Source of the DNA: Treponema sp. | GTDB taxonomy: Bacteria > Spirochaetota > Spirochaetia > Treponematales > Breznakiellaceae | Direction: 5' to 3' | Length of the DNA stretch: 6,728 bases | Assembly: GCA_009786715.1 (NCBI GenBank) | Contig: WQRN01000069.1 | Coordinates: forward strand, 1-6,728 | Shown here: positions 1 through 6,640 of the stretch, in pieces | How positions within the stretch are numbered: the first letter of the stretch is position 1 | Layout: each line of letters opens with the position of its first letter | Position numbers and translations under genes: made by a program | The notes under the pieces: generated by a model | What the model saw: only the letters and a program-made list of their open reading frames with translations | The model's database searches: none | What the model was told of the DNA's origin: nothing

Positions 1-714
1 AGTCTTGCAAATAAACTTCATATCCTTGAGGATGAGGTAAAAGCGCTGTCGAATAAGGACAGAATTTTTACAAACGACATCCTTGCCTTAACGATCAAAA
101 TTGAAACATTTATGCAGGAAATGGATACTTATACCGCCATTACAAAAAAAATTAGCGCGTATAAAACCACAAACCAGATCGATACAATTCTTGTCAGCTC
201 GCTTTCCAAAGGCGCAGAAAAGATCGCTGGCGAACTTCACAAGAGGGTCACGTTAAAGGCAGGGCATATAGATATAGCTATCCTGGAATCTAAACTGCGA
301 AAACCAATTAAAGATATTTTATCCCAGTGTATGAGAAACTCGATTTATCACGGCATTGAACTTGTGGAAGAGAGAATTAAAAAGGGAAAAGATCCTCTGG
401 GGCATTTGGAATTCAGCATTGTGAATGTTGAAGGCAAAGCTGTAATTACTTTCTCCGATGACGGCAAGGGTTTAGACTGGAATAAAATTAAACAGAAATA
501 CCAAGAAAAATTTCCCGGCAAACCAGCCGATAAAAAAGCGCTGTTGGGCTCGATTTTCTCACCTGAGTTTTCTACCGCAGACGAAACCAGCACCGCAGCC
601 GGAAGGGGCGTGGGTTTAAGTTTTGTTAAAGACCTTGTTAAAGAAAACAACGGCACTATAAATGTTAATTCGACAGAATCAGGTCTTACGTTCAAGTTTG
701 TGTTTCCGATTTAA
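1..714 (+). CDS. CheA-like histidine kinase, C-terminal part (5' end outside window)
   Basis: The frame is open from base 1 and ends with TAA at 712-714, giving 237 residues of a longer protein; the ATG at 112 is internal, not the start. The ATP-binding core is complete and of CheA type: N-box RNSIYHGIE (nt 334-360), G1 box DDGKGLD (457-477), a CheA-like IFSPEFSTAD loop (about 553-582) and G2 box GRGVGLSFVKD (601-633). The stretch before the N-box (ELHKRV...LESKLRKPIKDIL) also matches the start of the CheA kinase domain. The first residues (LANKLHILEDEVKAL) resemble the last helix of a histidine phosphotransfer domain, so the phosphorylated histidine probably lies upstream; this is inference. 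The protein ends right after the ATPase core, with no CheW-like domain, so it is not a standard chemotaxis CheA. It is more likely a kinase fused to some other sensor, and its signal cannot be read here. Kinase fold is secure, pathway unknown. Confidence 0.85.
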   Translation, partial: SLANKLHILEDEVKALSNKDRIFTNDILALTIKIETFMQEMDTYTAITKKISAYKTTNQIDTILVSSLSKGAEKIAGELHKRVTLKAGHIDIAILESKLRKPIKDILSQCMRNSIYHGIELVEERIKKGKDPLGHLEFSIVNVEGKAVITFSDDGKGLDWNKIKQKYQEKFPGKPADKKALLGSIFSPEFSTADETSTAAGRGVGLSFVKDLVKENNGTINVNSTESGLTFKFVFPI

Positions 715-719
715 CGCTC

Positions 720-2264
720 ATGGATATTGAAATGAAAAAAAAACTACTTTGCCCCCGAATGAACGCCTCTGAATTCATGTCTCCCGAAGAAACGAAAACA
801 GCCGACGACTTTTGCAAGCCTTATATCTCTTTTCTGAATAACGCGAAAACCGAAAGAGAAGCTGTTAACGCCGCGATAGAAATGGCGCAGAAGGAAGGGT
901 TTGTTCAATGGAAGAAGGGGATGAAACTCAAGAGCGGCGATAAAATTTATTACAGCCGCCGCGGAAAAGCGCTGATACTTGCCACTGTTGGAAAAAAAGA
1001 TTTTTCGCAAGGCATTTCAATCATTGCCTGTCATGTTGATTCCCCCCGGCTTGATTTAAAAATGAAACCTCTTTATGAAGATTCAGGTATTGCTTTTTTT
1101 GACACTCATTATTACGGAAACATTAAACCCTATCAATGGACAGGTATACCGCTTGCTCTGCACGGCTTTATTGTACGCGCTGACGGGCAGGAGATTAACA
1201 TTCAAATAGGCGAAGACCCTTCTGATGCACGTTTCTTTATTGCAGACCTTCTCCCTCACCTCGGCGCAAAGCAAATGAGAAAACCGATGAAGTACGCCGT
1301 TCCTGCCGAAAATCTTGATTTGCTTGCCGGTCTTCGTTCCAGTCCCGGCGAAAGCGGACTAGGAGCTGTTAAGCTAAATATTCTTTCTCTTCTTCATGAA
1401 CGGTATGGAATTACCGAGAAAGACCTTGTGTCGGCGGAGCTTTGCGCGGTTCCTGCCTTTCCGGCTTCCGATCTTGGACTCGATAGAAGCATGGTAGGCG
1501 GATACGGACAAGACGATAAAGTTTGCGCATATCCGGCTCTTAACGCGTTTCTTTCCGTTAAAGAGCCTGAGTATACTGCCTGTTTGGTTTTCGCCGACAA
1601 AGAGGAAACCGGCTCTTTTGGAATCAGCGCAATGCAGTCGTCTTTCTTTTCAGGTTTTATCAATGATTTAGCGGATGCGCAAGGCGGCAACTGTAATGAA
1701 GTTTTTTCAAACTCGCTCTGTGTCTCCGCAGATGTTAATACTTGCTGGTATCCCCTTTACAAAGAGTCATTTGACGAACACGGCGACGCAAGATTAAACC
1801 ACGGTGTTGTGTTATTCCGTTATTGGGGGCGTGACGGAAAAGAAAACACAAATGACGCTGACGCACAAACCGTTGCGGAAATTATTAAAATATTAGATAA
1901 GGAAAAAATACTCTGGCAGACAGCCGAAGGCGGAAAGGTGGACGCCGGAATCAGCGGAACATTATCAAGATTTTTTGCAAACCTGAATATTCCTTCTATC
2001 GATCTCGGCGTCCCTCTTCTTTCGATGCATTCTCCTTATGAAGCAGCCGCAAAAGCCGACATATACATGGCGTACAAGGCTTTCACGGCTTTCTTCAAAA
2101 GACTTAAACTAATTTACGCTGCGAACATTCTGTACGGGAAGCACCCACAGCCACGCGGAAGAAACCGAAAGACCTGTATACTTCTTGTTCAATACGCTCA
2201 TGCGGTACGAATAATCAAATACGATGTAAGGAACATCGCTTACTATTGTATTCATCATGCTTGA
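720..2264 (+). CDS. M18 family zinc aminopeptidase with abnormal C-terminal extension
   Basis: Cytoplasmic metallo-aminopeptidase that removes N-terminal residues from peptides; no signal peptide is seen. The M18 metal and catalytic motifs appear in order: ACHVDSPRLDLK (H105), GYGQDDK (D265), DKEETGS (E295, E296), SADVN (D338) and LSMHSPYE (H437). From general knowledge it resembles the spirochaete/clostridial aminopeptidase I branch. Family members end just after the AYKAFTAFFK-like helix, here at residue 460. This frame continues to residue 514, and its last 51 codons are antisense to the binding-protein gene. With one A fewer at 2097-2100 it would read K-D-L-N-stop, ending at 2112 with 463 residues, which is probably the ancestral end. 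Start: the ATG at 720 lies 5 bases after the kinase stop and has no clear ribosome binding site. The ATG at 732 (MKKKLL...) has a weak GGAT 6 bases upstream and also fits the family. The spacing suggests an operon with the kinase. Function is secure; the C-terminus is not. Confidence 0.9.
   Translation: MDIEMKKKLLCPRMNASEFMSPEETKTADDFCKPYISFLNNAKTEREAVNAAIEMAQKEGFVQWKKGMKLKSGDKIYYSRRGKALILATVGKKDFSQGISIIACHVDSPRLDLKMKPLYEDSGIAFFDTHYYGNIKPYQWTGIPLALHGFIVRADGQEINIQIGEDPSDARFFIADLLPHLGAKQMRKPMKYAVPAENLDLLAGLRSSPGESGLGAVKLNILSLLHERYGITEKDLVSAELCAVPAFPASDLGLDRSMVGGYGQDDKVCAYPALNAFLSVKEPEYTACLVFADKEETGSFGISAMQSSFFSGFINDLADAQGGNCNEVFSNSLCVSADVNTCWYPLYKESFDEHGDARLNHGVVLFRYWGRDGKENTNDADAQTVAEIIKILDKEKILWQTAEGGKVDAGISGTLSRFFANLNIPSIDLGVPLLSMHSPYEAAAKADIYMAYKAFTAFFKRLKLIYAANILYGKHPQPRGRNRKTCILLVQYAHAVRIIKYDVRNIAYYCIHHA
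2097..2112 (+). other. Probable frameshift or lost stop at the aminopeptidase 3' end
   Basis: The run AAAA at 2097-2100 is followed by GACTTAAACTAA. In the gene's frame this reads AAA AGA CTT AAA CTA and runs on. Dropping one A gives AAA GAC TTA AAC TAA, a stop at 2110-2112 exactly where M18 proteins normally end. A one-base insertion in the homopolymer, by mutation or by sequencing or assembly error, explains both the 50-residue tail and the 156-base convergent overlap. What is seen is the sequence and the alternative stop; the frameshift itself is inferred. Confidence 0.6.
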
Positions 2265-3707
2265 TTGAATTTCAAAACGTCTTGCAGGATTGGTTGTGGT
2301 TCTCTGCTGGATAATCTGATCGTCAATTCTTGAGTTTACATAACCTGCCGCGTTGTAGCCGTCTGCAGCCTGACTTGAGTTAAACATGATTTCGATATTG
2401 CCGTTAAGATCGGGATAATCAGCTTCCCATCCGCCGATGAGCATATCATAATCGCGTTTGCCGTTTGCGTCGCGGATGCCGCCCATCTGGTGTGTGTCCT
2501 GCTCATCGCCTGACATTCTTCTGATTGTCACATTGATGTTAAGAGCTTTTAACGCTTCCTGAATGTAAAGCGCTCTTTGGTTCGCCAAAGAATTTTCGCT
2601 TACGATTATGTTGCAGTCAAAACCGTTAGGAAACGCTGAGCTTGCAAGATGCCTTCTTGCGGCGGCGAGATCCAAAGTGTAACCCTGATTATCTCTTATA
2701 TACTGTTCCCATTTTGAAGCGTTCTCGCCGTAGAGAGCTTTACCAAACGGAAGAATGGTTCCGGCGGAACCTGCGCGTCCAATAATGCGTTTCTGGAAAT
2801 CGGGAATATCCAAGGCGCGTGAAATCGCTCTTCGCACATTTACATCGCTCATCGGCGGGCGTTCGGTATTAAGCGCGACATATGTAAGGTGAGCCGAGTC
2901 CACACTGGAAAGGGTCAGGTTCGCTTCCGCAGCCAAAAGATTGATCTGATCCTGCGGCAAGTTCGCGCAGAAATCTACGCTTCCTGTTTGCAGGGCGATA
3001 ATCCTTGTTGTATCCTCTGGGATAATTTTGAAAACGAGAGTGTCTACAATGTTGGCTGCAAGTTTTTCTTTGTTCCAGTAGTTTTTATTTTTCTTTAAAA
3101 CTATTTCCTGACCGCTTGTCCATTTCTGGTAAACAAACGGGCCTGTAGCTACAATGCCGCCTGCCGCGGTTCCGAAATTGTGTTCGTGTTTCTGATAATA
3201 TGCCTTGCTGATAATGCGGCCTGCGCCGGTTGCGGGAACAAACTTAAACACCGCCGAAGGCTGGCTGAGTTTGATTATAAACTGCCATCCGTTAACAGAA
3301 AAACTTTCAACATCGCTGAAGAAGTCGGAAAAATATGTTCCGCCGTCAGGGTCTCTGGATCTTTCAAATGAAAAGAGAACGTCGTCCATAGTCATTTTTG
3401 TGCCGTCCGAGAAAACGATATCGTCTCTGACATTGTAGATGTACGTTAAATCGTCGCTCTGGCTCCAGCTGCTTGCAAGTTCGGGGACGATGTTGCTGTT
3501 GGAATCGAAAGTAACAAGCCCTTCGGTGATTTGATTTGTAACCTGATTTGTAACATAGTTCCATGCCACTCCGGCATCAACCGCTCTGATGTCTTCACTG
3601 AGAGCCACCGTAAAAGTAACGCCCTTGGAAGCGCCGCCTGAACACGCTGTAAAAAACAAACCGGCAGCCAGCATCAGTGTCATTGTAAGACAAAGAAATT
3701 TCTTCAT
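2109..3707 (-). CDS. Peptide ABC transporter substrate-binding lipoprotein (SBP family 5)
   Basis: Extracytoplasmic receptor that would capture peptides and deliver them to the OppBC-type permease. The 532-residue protein starts with a lipoprotein signal: KK, a hydrophobic stretch (residues 4-19), then FTAC with the lipidated Cys at 22. Phe at -3 is a relaxed lipobox, tolerated in spirochaetes. The family 5 signature is clear: ITEGLV and PELASSW, then DLTYIYNVRDDIVFSDG, then TMDDVLFSFER (about residues 60-117). GGWEADYPD near 425-433 matches the ligand-pocket segment of DppA/OppA-type proteins. The length is typical and the frame intact. The start is fixed by AAGGAGT 7 bases upstream. It is the last gene of the transporter operon. 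Its end meets the convergent aminopeptidase gene with no intergenic space. Di- or oligopeptides are the likely ligand, but this fold also binds nickel, opines and some sugars, so specificity is inferred. Confidence 0.93.
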   Translation of the reverse strand: MKKFLCLTMTLMLAAGLFFTACSGGASKGVTFTVALSEDIRAVDAGVAWNYVTNQVTNQITEGLVTFDSNSNIVPELASSWSQSDDLTYIYNVRDDIVFSDGTKMTMDDVLFSFERSRDPDGGTYFSDFFSDVESFSVNGWQFIIKLSQPSAVFKFVPATGAGRIISKAYYQKHEHNFGTAAGGIVATGPFVYQKWTSGQEIVLKKNKNYWNKEKLAANIVDTLVFKIIPEDTTRIIALQTGSVDFCANLPQDQINLLAAEANLTLSSVDSAHLTYVALNTERPPMSDVNVRRAISRALDIPDFQKRIIGRAGSAGTILPFGKALYGENASKWEQYIRDNQGYTLDLAAARRHLASSAFPNGFDCNIIVSENSLANQRALYIQEALKALNINVTIRRMSGDEQDTHQMGGIRDANGKRDYDMLIGGWEADYPDLNGNIEIMFNSSQAADGYNAAGYVNSRIDDQIIQQRTTTNPARRFEIQSSMMNTIVSDVPYIVFDYSYRMSVLNKKYTGLSVSSAWLWVLPVQNVRSVN

Positions 3708-3714
3708 AATTCAT

Positions 3715-3721
3715 ACTCCTT
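3715..3721 (-). promoter_or_regulatory. Strong ribosome binding site of the binding-protein gene
   Basis: On the minus strand AAGGAGT lies 7 bases before the ATG at 3707. It is the best Shine-Dalgarno match in the operon and fixes the start. It suggests that the binding protein is translated independently and more strongly than the coupled permease and ATPase genes, as expected for a receptor needed in excess. Confidence 0.8.
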
Positions 3722-3738
3722 AAAAAATTAATTACCTT

Positions 3739-3762
3739 CTATAAACATAACACGGTTTACAG
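3739..3762 (-). other. Weak hairpin between oppF and the binding-protein gene
   Basis: In minus-strand RNA, CUGUAAAC (3762-3755) can pair with GUUUAUAG (3746-3739): 8 pairs including one G-U, around the 8-base loop CGUGUUAU. It starts 2 bases after the oppF stop. The stem is A/U rich. The nearest U run (complement of 3722-3727) lies about 11 bases further on, so it is not a proper intrinsic terminator. It could be an RNA processing or stabilising element that separates expression of the receptor from the rest, or chance. No convincing promoter is visible in the 57-base gap. Confidence 0.35.
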
Positions 3763-3764
3763 GA

Positions 3765-4712
3765 TTAAGAAAAGTAGCAGCGTACCCAATGTCCTTGCGA
3801 TACCTCGCGAAGTTCGGGCATATTTTCGCGGCAGCGGGGTTTTGCTTCAGGGCAGCGCGGAGCGAACGGGCAGCCTTTTATGTGTGTTTGAGAGACAGGC
3901 TCTCCTTTTAATACTGTTTTTTCGTCCGCCGGCGCGGTTATTGAGTCTTTAAAAACATCAAGCCGAGGAGCCGAAGCGCGCAGGGACTTCGTGTACGGGT
4001 GTATAGAATGTAAGGATAATTCCGATGCCGGAATCAATTCCATTATAACGCCCATATACATTACAGCGGCCTTGTCGCAAAAATATTCCACCACGTTCAT
4101 ATCGTGGGAAATAAAAATCATCATCATTGAACTGTTTTTTCTTAAATCTTCAAGCAGGTTTAAAAGCTGCGCCTGAACTGACACGTCCAACGAAGCCAGC
4201 GGTTCATCGGCGACAAGAAGCGAAGGCTGCGAAAGAATAGCGCGTGTAATTGCAAGGCGCTGGAGCTGTCCGCCCGACAGTTCTCGCGGCCAGCGGTTCA
4301 GCAAATCCGCCGACAACCCTGTGTCGTTCAACCGCTGTTCAATTCTTTCTTTGCTTTCGCCTGCGCTCATGCCGTAGTAGAGACAAACTTCGGTTAGAGC
4401 TTTGCCGATTCTGATTTTTGGATTAAAAGATGCAAAAGGATTTTGAAAAACCATCTGCATATTTCTGCGTTTGGAGCTTAACGCCCTTCGGCTGATGCCG
4501 GTGATTTCTTCTCCGTCAAAAAAAACCTGCCCCTCGCTTGGTTCGATTAAGCGCAGGATGAGCCTTCCCAATGTAGATTTGCCGCAGCCTGATTCTCCCA
4601 CAACACCGAGCACTTCATTTTTTTGCACCTGAAAAGAAACGCCGTTTACTGCCCATAACTGCCGCCGTCCGCTCAGTTTAAAATATTTTTTTAAATCTTT
4701 TACTTCTAACAT
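3765..4712 (-). CDS. oppF: Oligopeptide/dipeptide ABC transporter ATPase (OppF/DppF type)
   Basis: One of two cytoplasmic ATPases that power the peptide importer. The 315-residue product carries Walker A GESGCGKS (39-46), Q-loop FQNP (Q90), signature LSGGQLQR (145-152), Walker B LLVADEP (165-171), D-loop SLD and switch histidine in ISHD (H203). The C-terminal oligopeptide-transporter extension (HPYTKSL, then CPFAPRC) has cysteines at 281, 287, 294 and 312, the arrangement linked to an iron-sulfur cluster in this family. The start is placed at the ATG at 4712, one base after the oppD stop, because MLEVKDLKKYFKL is the normal family N-terminus and GGGGGG lies 7 bases upstream. A longer in-frame reading back to a TTG at 4820 would only add out-of-frame oppD sequence. 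PLASLD replaces the usual P-x-SALD. OppF rather than OppD is chosen from position and the shorter OppF-like N-terminus; substrate is inferred. Confidence 0.93.
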   Translation of the reverse strand: MLEVKDLKKYFKLSGRRQLWAVNGVSFQVQKNEVLGVVGESGCGKSTLGRLILRLIEPSEGQVFFDGEEITGISRRALSSKRRNMQMVFQNPFASFNPKIRIGKALTEVCLYYGMSAGESKERIEQRLNDTGLSADLLNRWPRELSGGQLQRLAITRAILSQPSLLVADEPLASLDVSVQAQLLNLLEDLRKNSSMMMIFISHDMNVVEYFCDKAAVMYMGVIMELIPASELSLHSIHPYTKSLRASAPRLDVFKDSITAPADEKTVLKGEPVSQTHIKGCPFAPRCPEAKPRCRENMPELREVSQGHWVRCYFS

Positions 4713-4713
4713 T

Positions 4714-5682
4714 TTAGCGCCCCCCGGCCATATGGCAGCACACGGAGCTTCCGCCGCCGAGATCTGTAACAGGAGGCATTTCGTTGCAGATGTCTTTTGC
4801 AATCGGGCAGCGCGGAGCAAAGGGGCAGGCTTTAATAGGATCGTAAAGCCTCGGCGGAGAGCCTGAGATAACCTGCAGTTTTTCTCTTTGTTTAATTACT
4901 CCAGATCGAGGTATGCAATCAATTAACGCTTTTGTATAAGGATGATGAGGCGATTGAATTATATCCTTCACGGGGCCGGTCTCTACAATTCTGCCTGCGT
5001 ACATAACAGATGCGTTGTCGCAGTTTTCAGTTACAAGCGCAAAATTATGAGTGATTAGTAAAATCGTAAGCGAGAGCTCTTTTTGCAAACTCCTTAGCAA
5101 ACTTAAAACCTGCGCTTGGATGGTAAGATCCAGCGCGGTTGTTGGCTCGTCCGCAATCAGCAGCTCCGGGTCGCAGCTTATCGCCTGCGCTATCATCACC
5201 CTCTGCTGCATTCCGCCAGAAAGTTCAAAAGGATACTGCTTCGCGGTTTCCCTGTGAAGCCCCACTTTTTCCAAAAGCGAAAATGTTTTGCTTTGTAATT
5301 CTTCTTTGGAAAGTTCCATATGGTTAGACATTGTTTCTTCGATCTGGCTTCCGACGGTTTCAAGAGGTGAAAGCGAATTTAGCGGATCCTGAAAAATCAT
5401 TGAAATGCGCATTCCGCGGATAGCGCGCATTTCTTTTTCCGGCAGCGCTAAAAGATTATCGCCGTGAAAACGGATGCTGCCTTTCAGGCGAGTATGCTTT
5501 TTATCAACAAGACCTAAAATCGCGCGCGAAGTGACGCTCTTTCCGCAGCCTGATTCCCCCACAAGCCCGTGGATTTCTCCGCGCTTCAGCCGCAGATTAA
5601 TTCCGCTGAGAGCGTAAACGATTCCTTCGACTGTAAGAAAATCGCAGGAAAGATTCTCGATGGAAAGAATATCAGTTTCCAT
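4714..5682 (-). CDS. oppD: Oligopeptide/dipeptide ABC transporter ATPase (OppD/DppD type)
   Basis: Second cytoplasmic ATPase of the importer, expected to pair with OppF under the permease dimer. The 322 residues contain Walker A GESGCGKS (42-49), Q-loop FQDP (Q98), signature LSGGMQQR (154-161), Walker B LLIADEP (174-180) followed by TTALD, and switch histidine H212. The residue after that histidine is Asn (ITHN) rather than the usual Asp. The C-terminal family extension runs from PHHPYTKAL (245-253) to CPFAPRC, with cysteines at 286, 292, 299 and 315/316 that may hold an iron-sulfur cluster. The start ATG overlaps the oppC stop by 11 bases; GGGAG 5 bases upstream, inside oppC, serves as ribosome binding site, so translation is probably coupled. 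It is a diverged paralogue of the downstream oppF. Transporter class is secure; peptide specificity comes from context. Confidence 0.94.
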   Translation of the reverse strand: METDILSIENLSCDFLTVEGIVYALSGINLRLKRGEIHGLVGESGCGKSVTSRAILGLVDKKHTRLKGSIRFHGDNLLALPEKEMRAIRGMRISMIFQDPLNSLSPLETVGSQIEETMSNHMELSKEELQSKTFSLLEKVGLHRETAKQYPFELSGGMQQRVMIAQAISCDPELLIADEPTTALDLTIQAQVLSLLRSLQKELSLTILLITHNFALVTENCDNASVMYAGRIVETGPVKDIIQSPHHPYTKALIDCIPRSGVIKQREKLQVISGSPPRLYDPIKACPFAPRCPIAKDICNEMPPVTDLGGGSSVCCHMAGGR

Positions 5683-6640
5683 TACCGCTCCCGTTCGCTG
5701 TTTCAGCTGCGCGTAACAGACGTAACCGGCCGGCGCGGTGTTTTTCCATTTTCTCGAAAGAGGGAAGAACCCTGCCCTGCGGATCTATGTATTGAGTAAT
5801 GCAATCGCTGAATACATTAAGGCTTATTACCGTAACAACAATTGCCGCTCCCGGCGCAAGGGCGAGGAGGGGACTCATCAATAAAAAGTTTCTGCCTTCC
5901 TGCAGCATGGCACCCCAATCGGCTGTGGGCGGACTTACGCCAAGCCCGATAAAACTTAATGCCGCAAGATCCAAAATCGCGTAGGCGAGATCCAAAGTGA
6001 GCTGCACCATCATTGTGTTAACGCAGTTGGGCAGGATATGCCGGAAAAGTATATAAGGCCGCGAAAAGCCGATCGATTCCGCCGCTTCCACATAGGTTTT
6101 ATTTTTTTCTACCAGAGTGAGAGAGCGGACAAGGCGCGTAATCATCGGTACATAAATTATTCCAAGAGCGATTACCGCGTTTGTCATTCCGCGTCCGAGA
6201 GCGGCTACAAAAAGAAACGCAAGAAGCAATGACGGGAACGACAACAGCACATCGCAAAAACGCCCAACGATTGAATCGAACTTGCCGCCGTAATATCCTG
6301 AAAATAATCCCAACGGCGCGCCGATGATTACAGAAATTAATACAACTGCGATTGCGGAAATAAGCGTTACCCTGCCGCCGTAAAGCATTCGCGAAAAAAG
6401 ATCCCGTCCCATTTTGTCCGCGCCTAAAATATGTTCTCTGGAAGGCGGCGCAAGCGATGCAGACAGATCTTGTTCCGATTCGCCGTAAGGAGCTATGACC
6501 GGAGCCAGTACGCAGAATAAAATAATCAAAAGAAGAATGGTTCCAGAAATAATAAATGGCACTGTGAAAAAAGTCCCGTGTGTCTGACCTGTTTTACTTT
6601 TCGAGAAAATCCCGTTGAGCATCGATTTATGCTTTGTCAT
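5672..6640 (-). CDS. oppC: Peptide ABC transporter permease (OppC/DppC type)
   Basis: Inner-membrane permease that would form the channel with the OppB-type partner. The 322 residues show a cytoplasmic N-terminus, a first membrane segment (about 26-50), the OppC/DppC hallmark HILGADKMGRDLFSR (70-84), further segments at about 91-117, 132-148, 153-170, 213-234 and 257-276, and the EAA loop that contacts the ATPases (EAAESIGFSRPYILFRHILP, 185-204). The start is set at the ATG at 6640, with GAAAGG 6 bases upstream; a longer reading from a TTG at 6667 would fall mostly inside the oppB 3' end. The gene overlaps oppB by 14 bases and oppD by 11. Relatives usually end soon after the DPR-like motif (here DPQGR, 286-290). 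This one has about 32 extra residues, basic and then Gly/Asn rich. Confidence 0.94.
   Translation of the reverse strand: MTKHKSMLNGIFSKSKTGQTHGTFFTVPFIISGTILLLIILFCVLAPVIAPYGESEQDLSASLAPPSREHILGADKMGRDLFSRMLYGGRVTLISAIAVVLISVIIGAPLGLFSGYYGGKFDSIVGRFCDVLLSFPSLLLAFLFVAALGRGMTNAVIALGIIYVPMITRLVRSLTLVEKNKTYVEAAESIGFSRPYILFRHILPNCVNTMMVQLTLDLAYAILDLAALSFIGLGVSPPTADWGAMLQEGRNFLLMSPLLALAPGAAIVVTVISLNVFSDCITQYIDPQGRVLPSFEKMEKHRAGRLRLLRAAETANGSGNGN

Noticed and set aside
2097..2112. Programmed +1 ribosomal frameshift that would reach the TAA at 2110-2112.
   Set aside because: No convincing slippery site or stimulator (no RF2-like CUU-stop, no upstream Shine-Dalgarno-like element, no clear downstream structure). 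A single-base insertion in a homopolymer is simpler.
3364..3564. Out-of-frame open stretches inside the binding protein, transporter and aminopeptidase genes on either strand.
   Set aside because: They overlap strongly supported genes, have no family resemblance, and lack ribosome binding sites.
3850..4818. A 14-base identical segment (GGGCAGCGCGGAGC) at 3850-3863 and 4805-4818, and similar Walker A segments in the two ATPase genes.
   Set aside because: Both pairs encode the same conserved motifs (CPFAPRC and GESGCGKS) in paralogous ATPases, so this is shared ancestry and not a separate repeat element.
4713..4820. A 36-residue N-terminal extension of OppF starting at a TTG at 4820.
   Set aside because: It lies entirely within the conserved oppD 3' end and adds nothing family-like. 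The ATG at 4712 gives the normal N-terminus and a 1-base gap from oppD.
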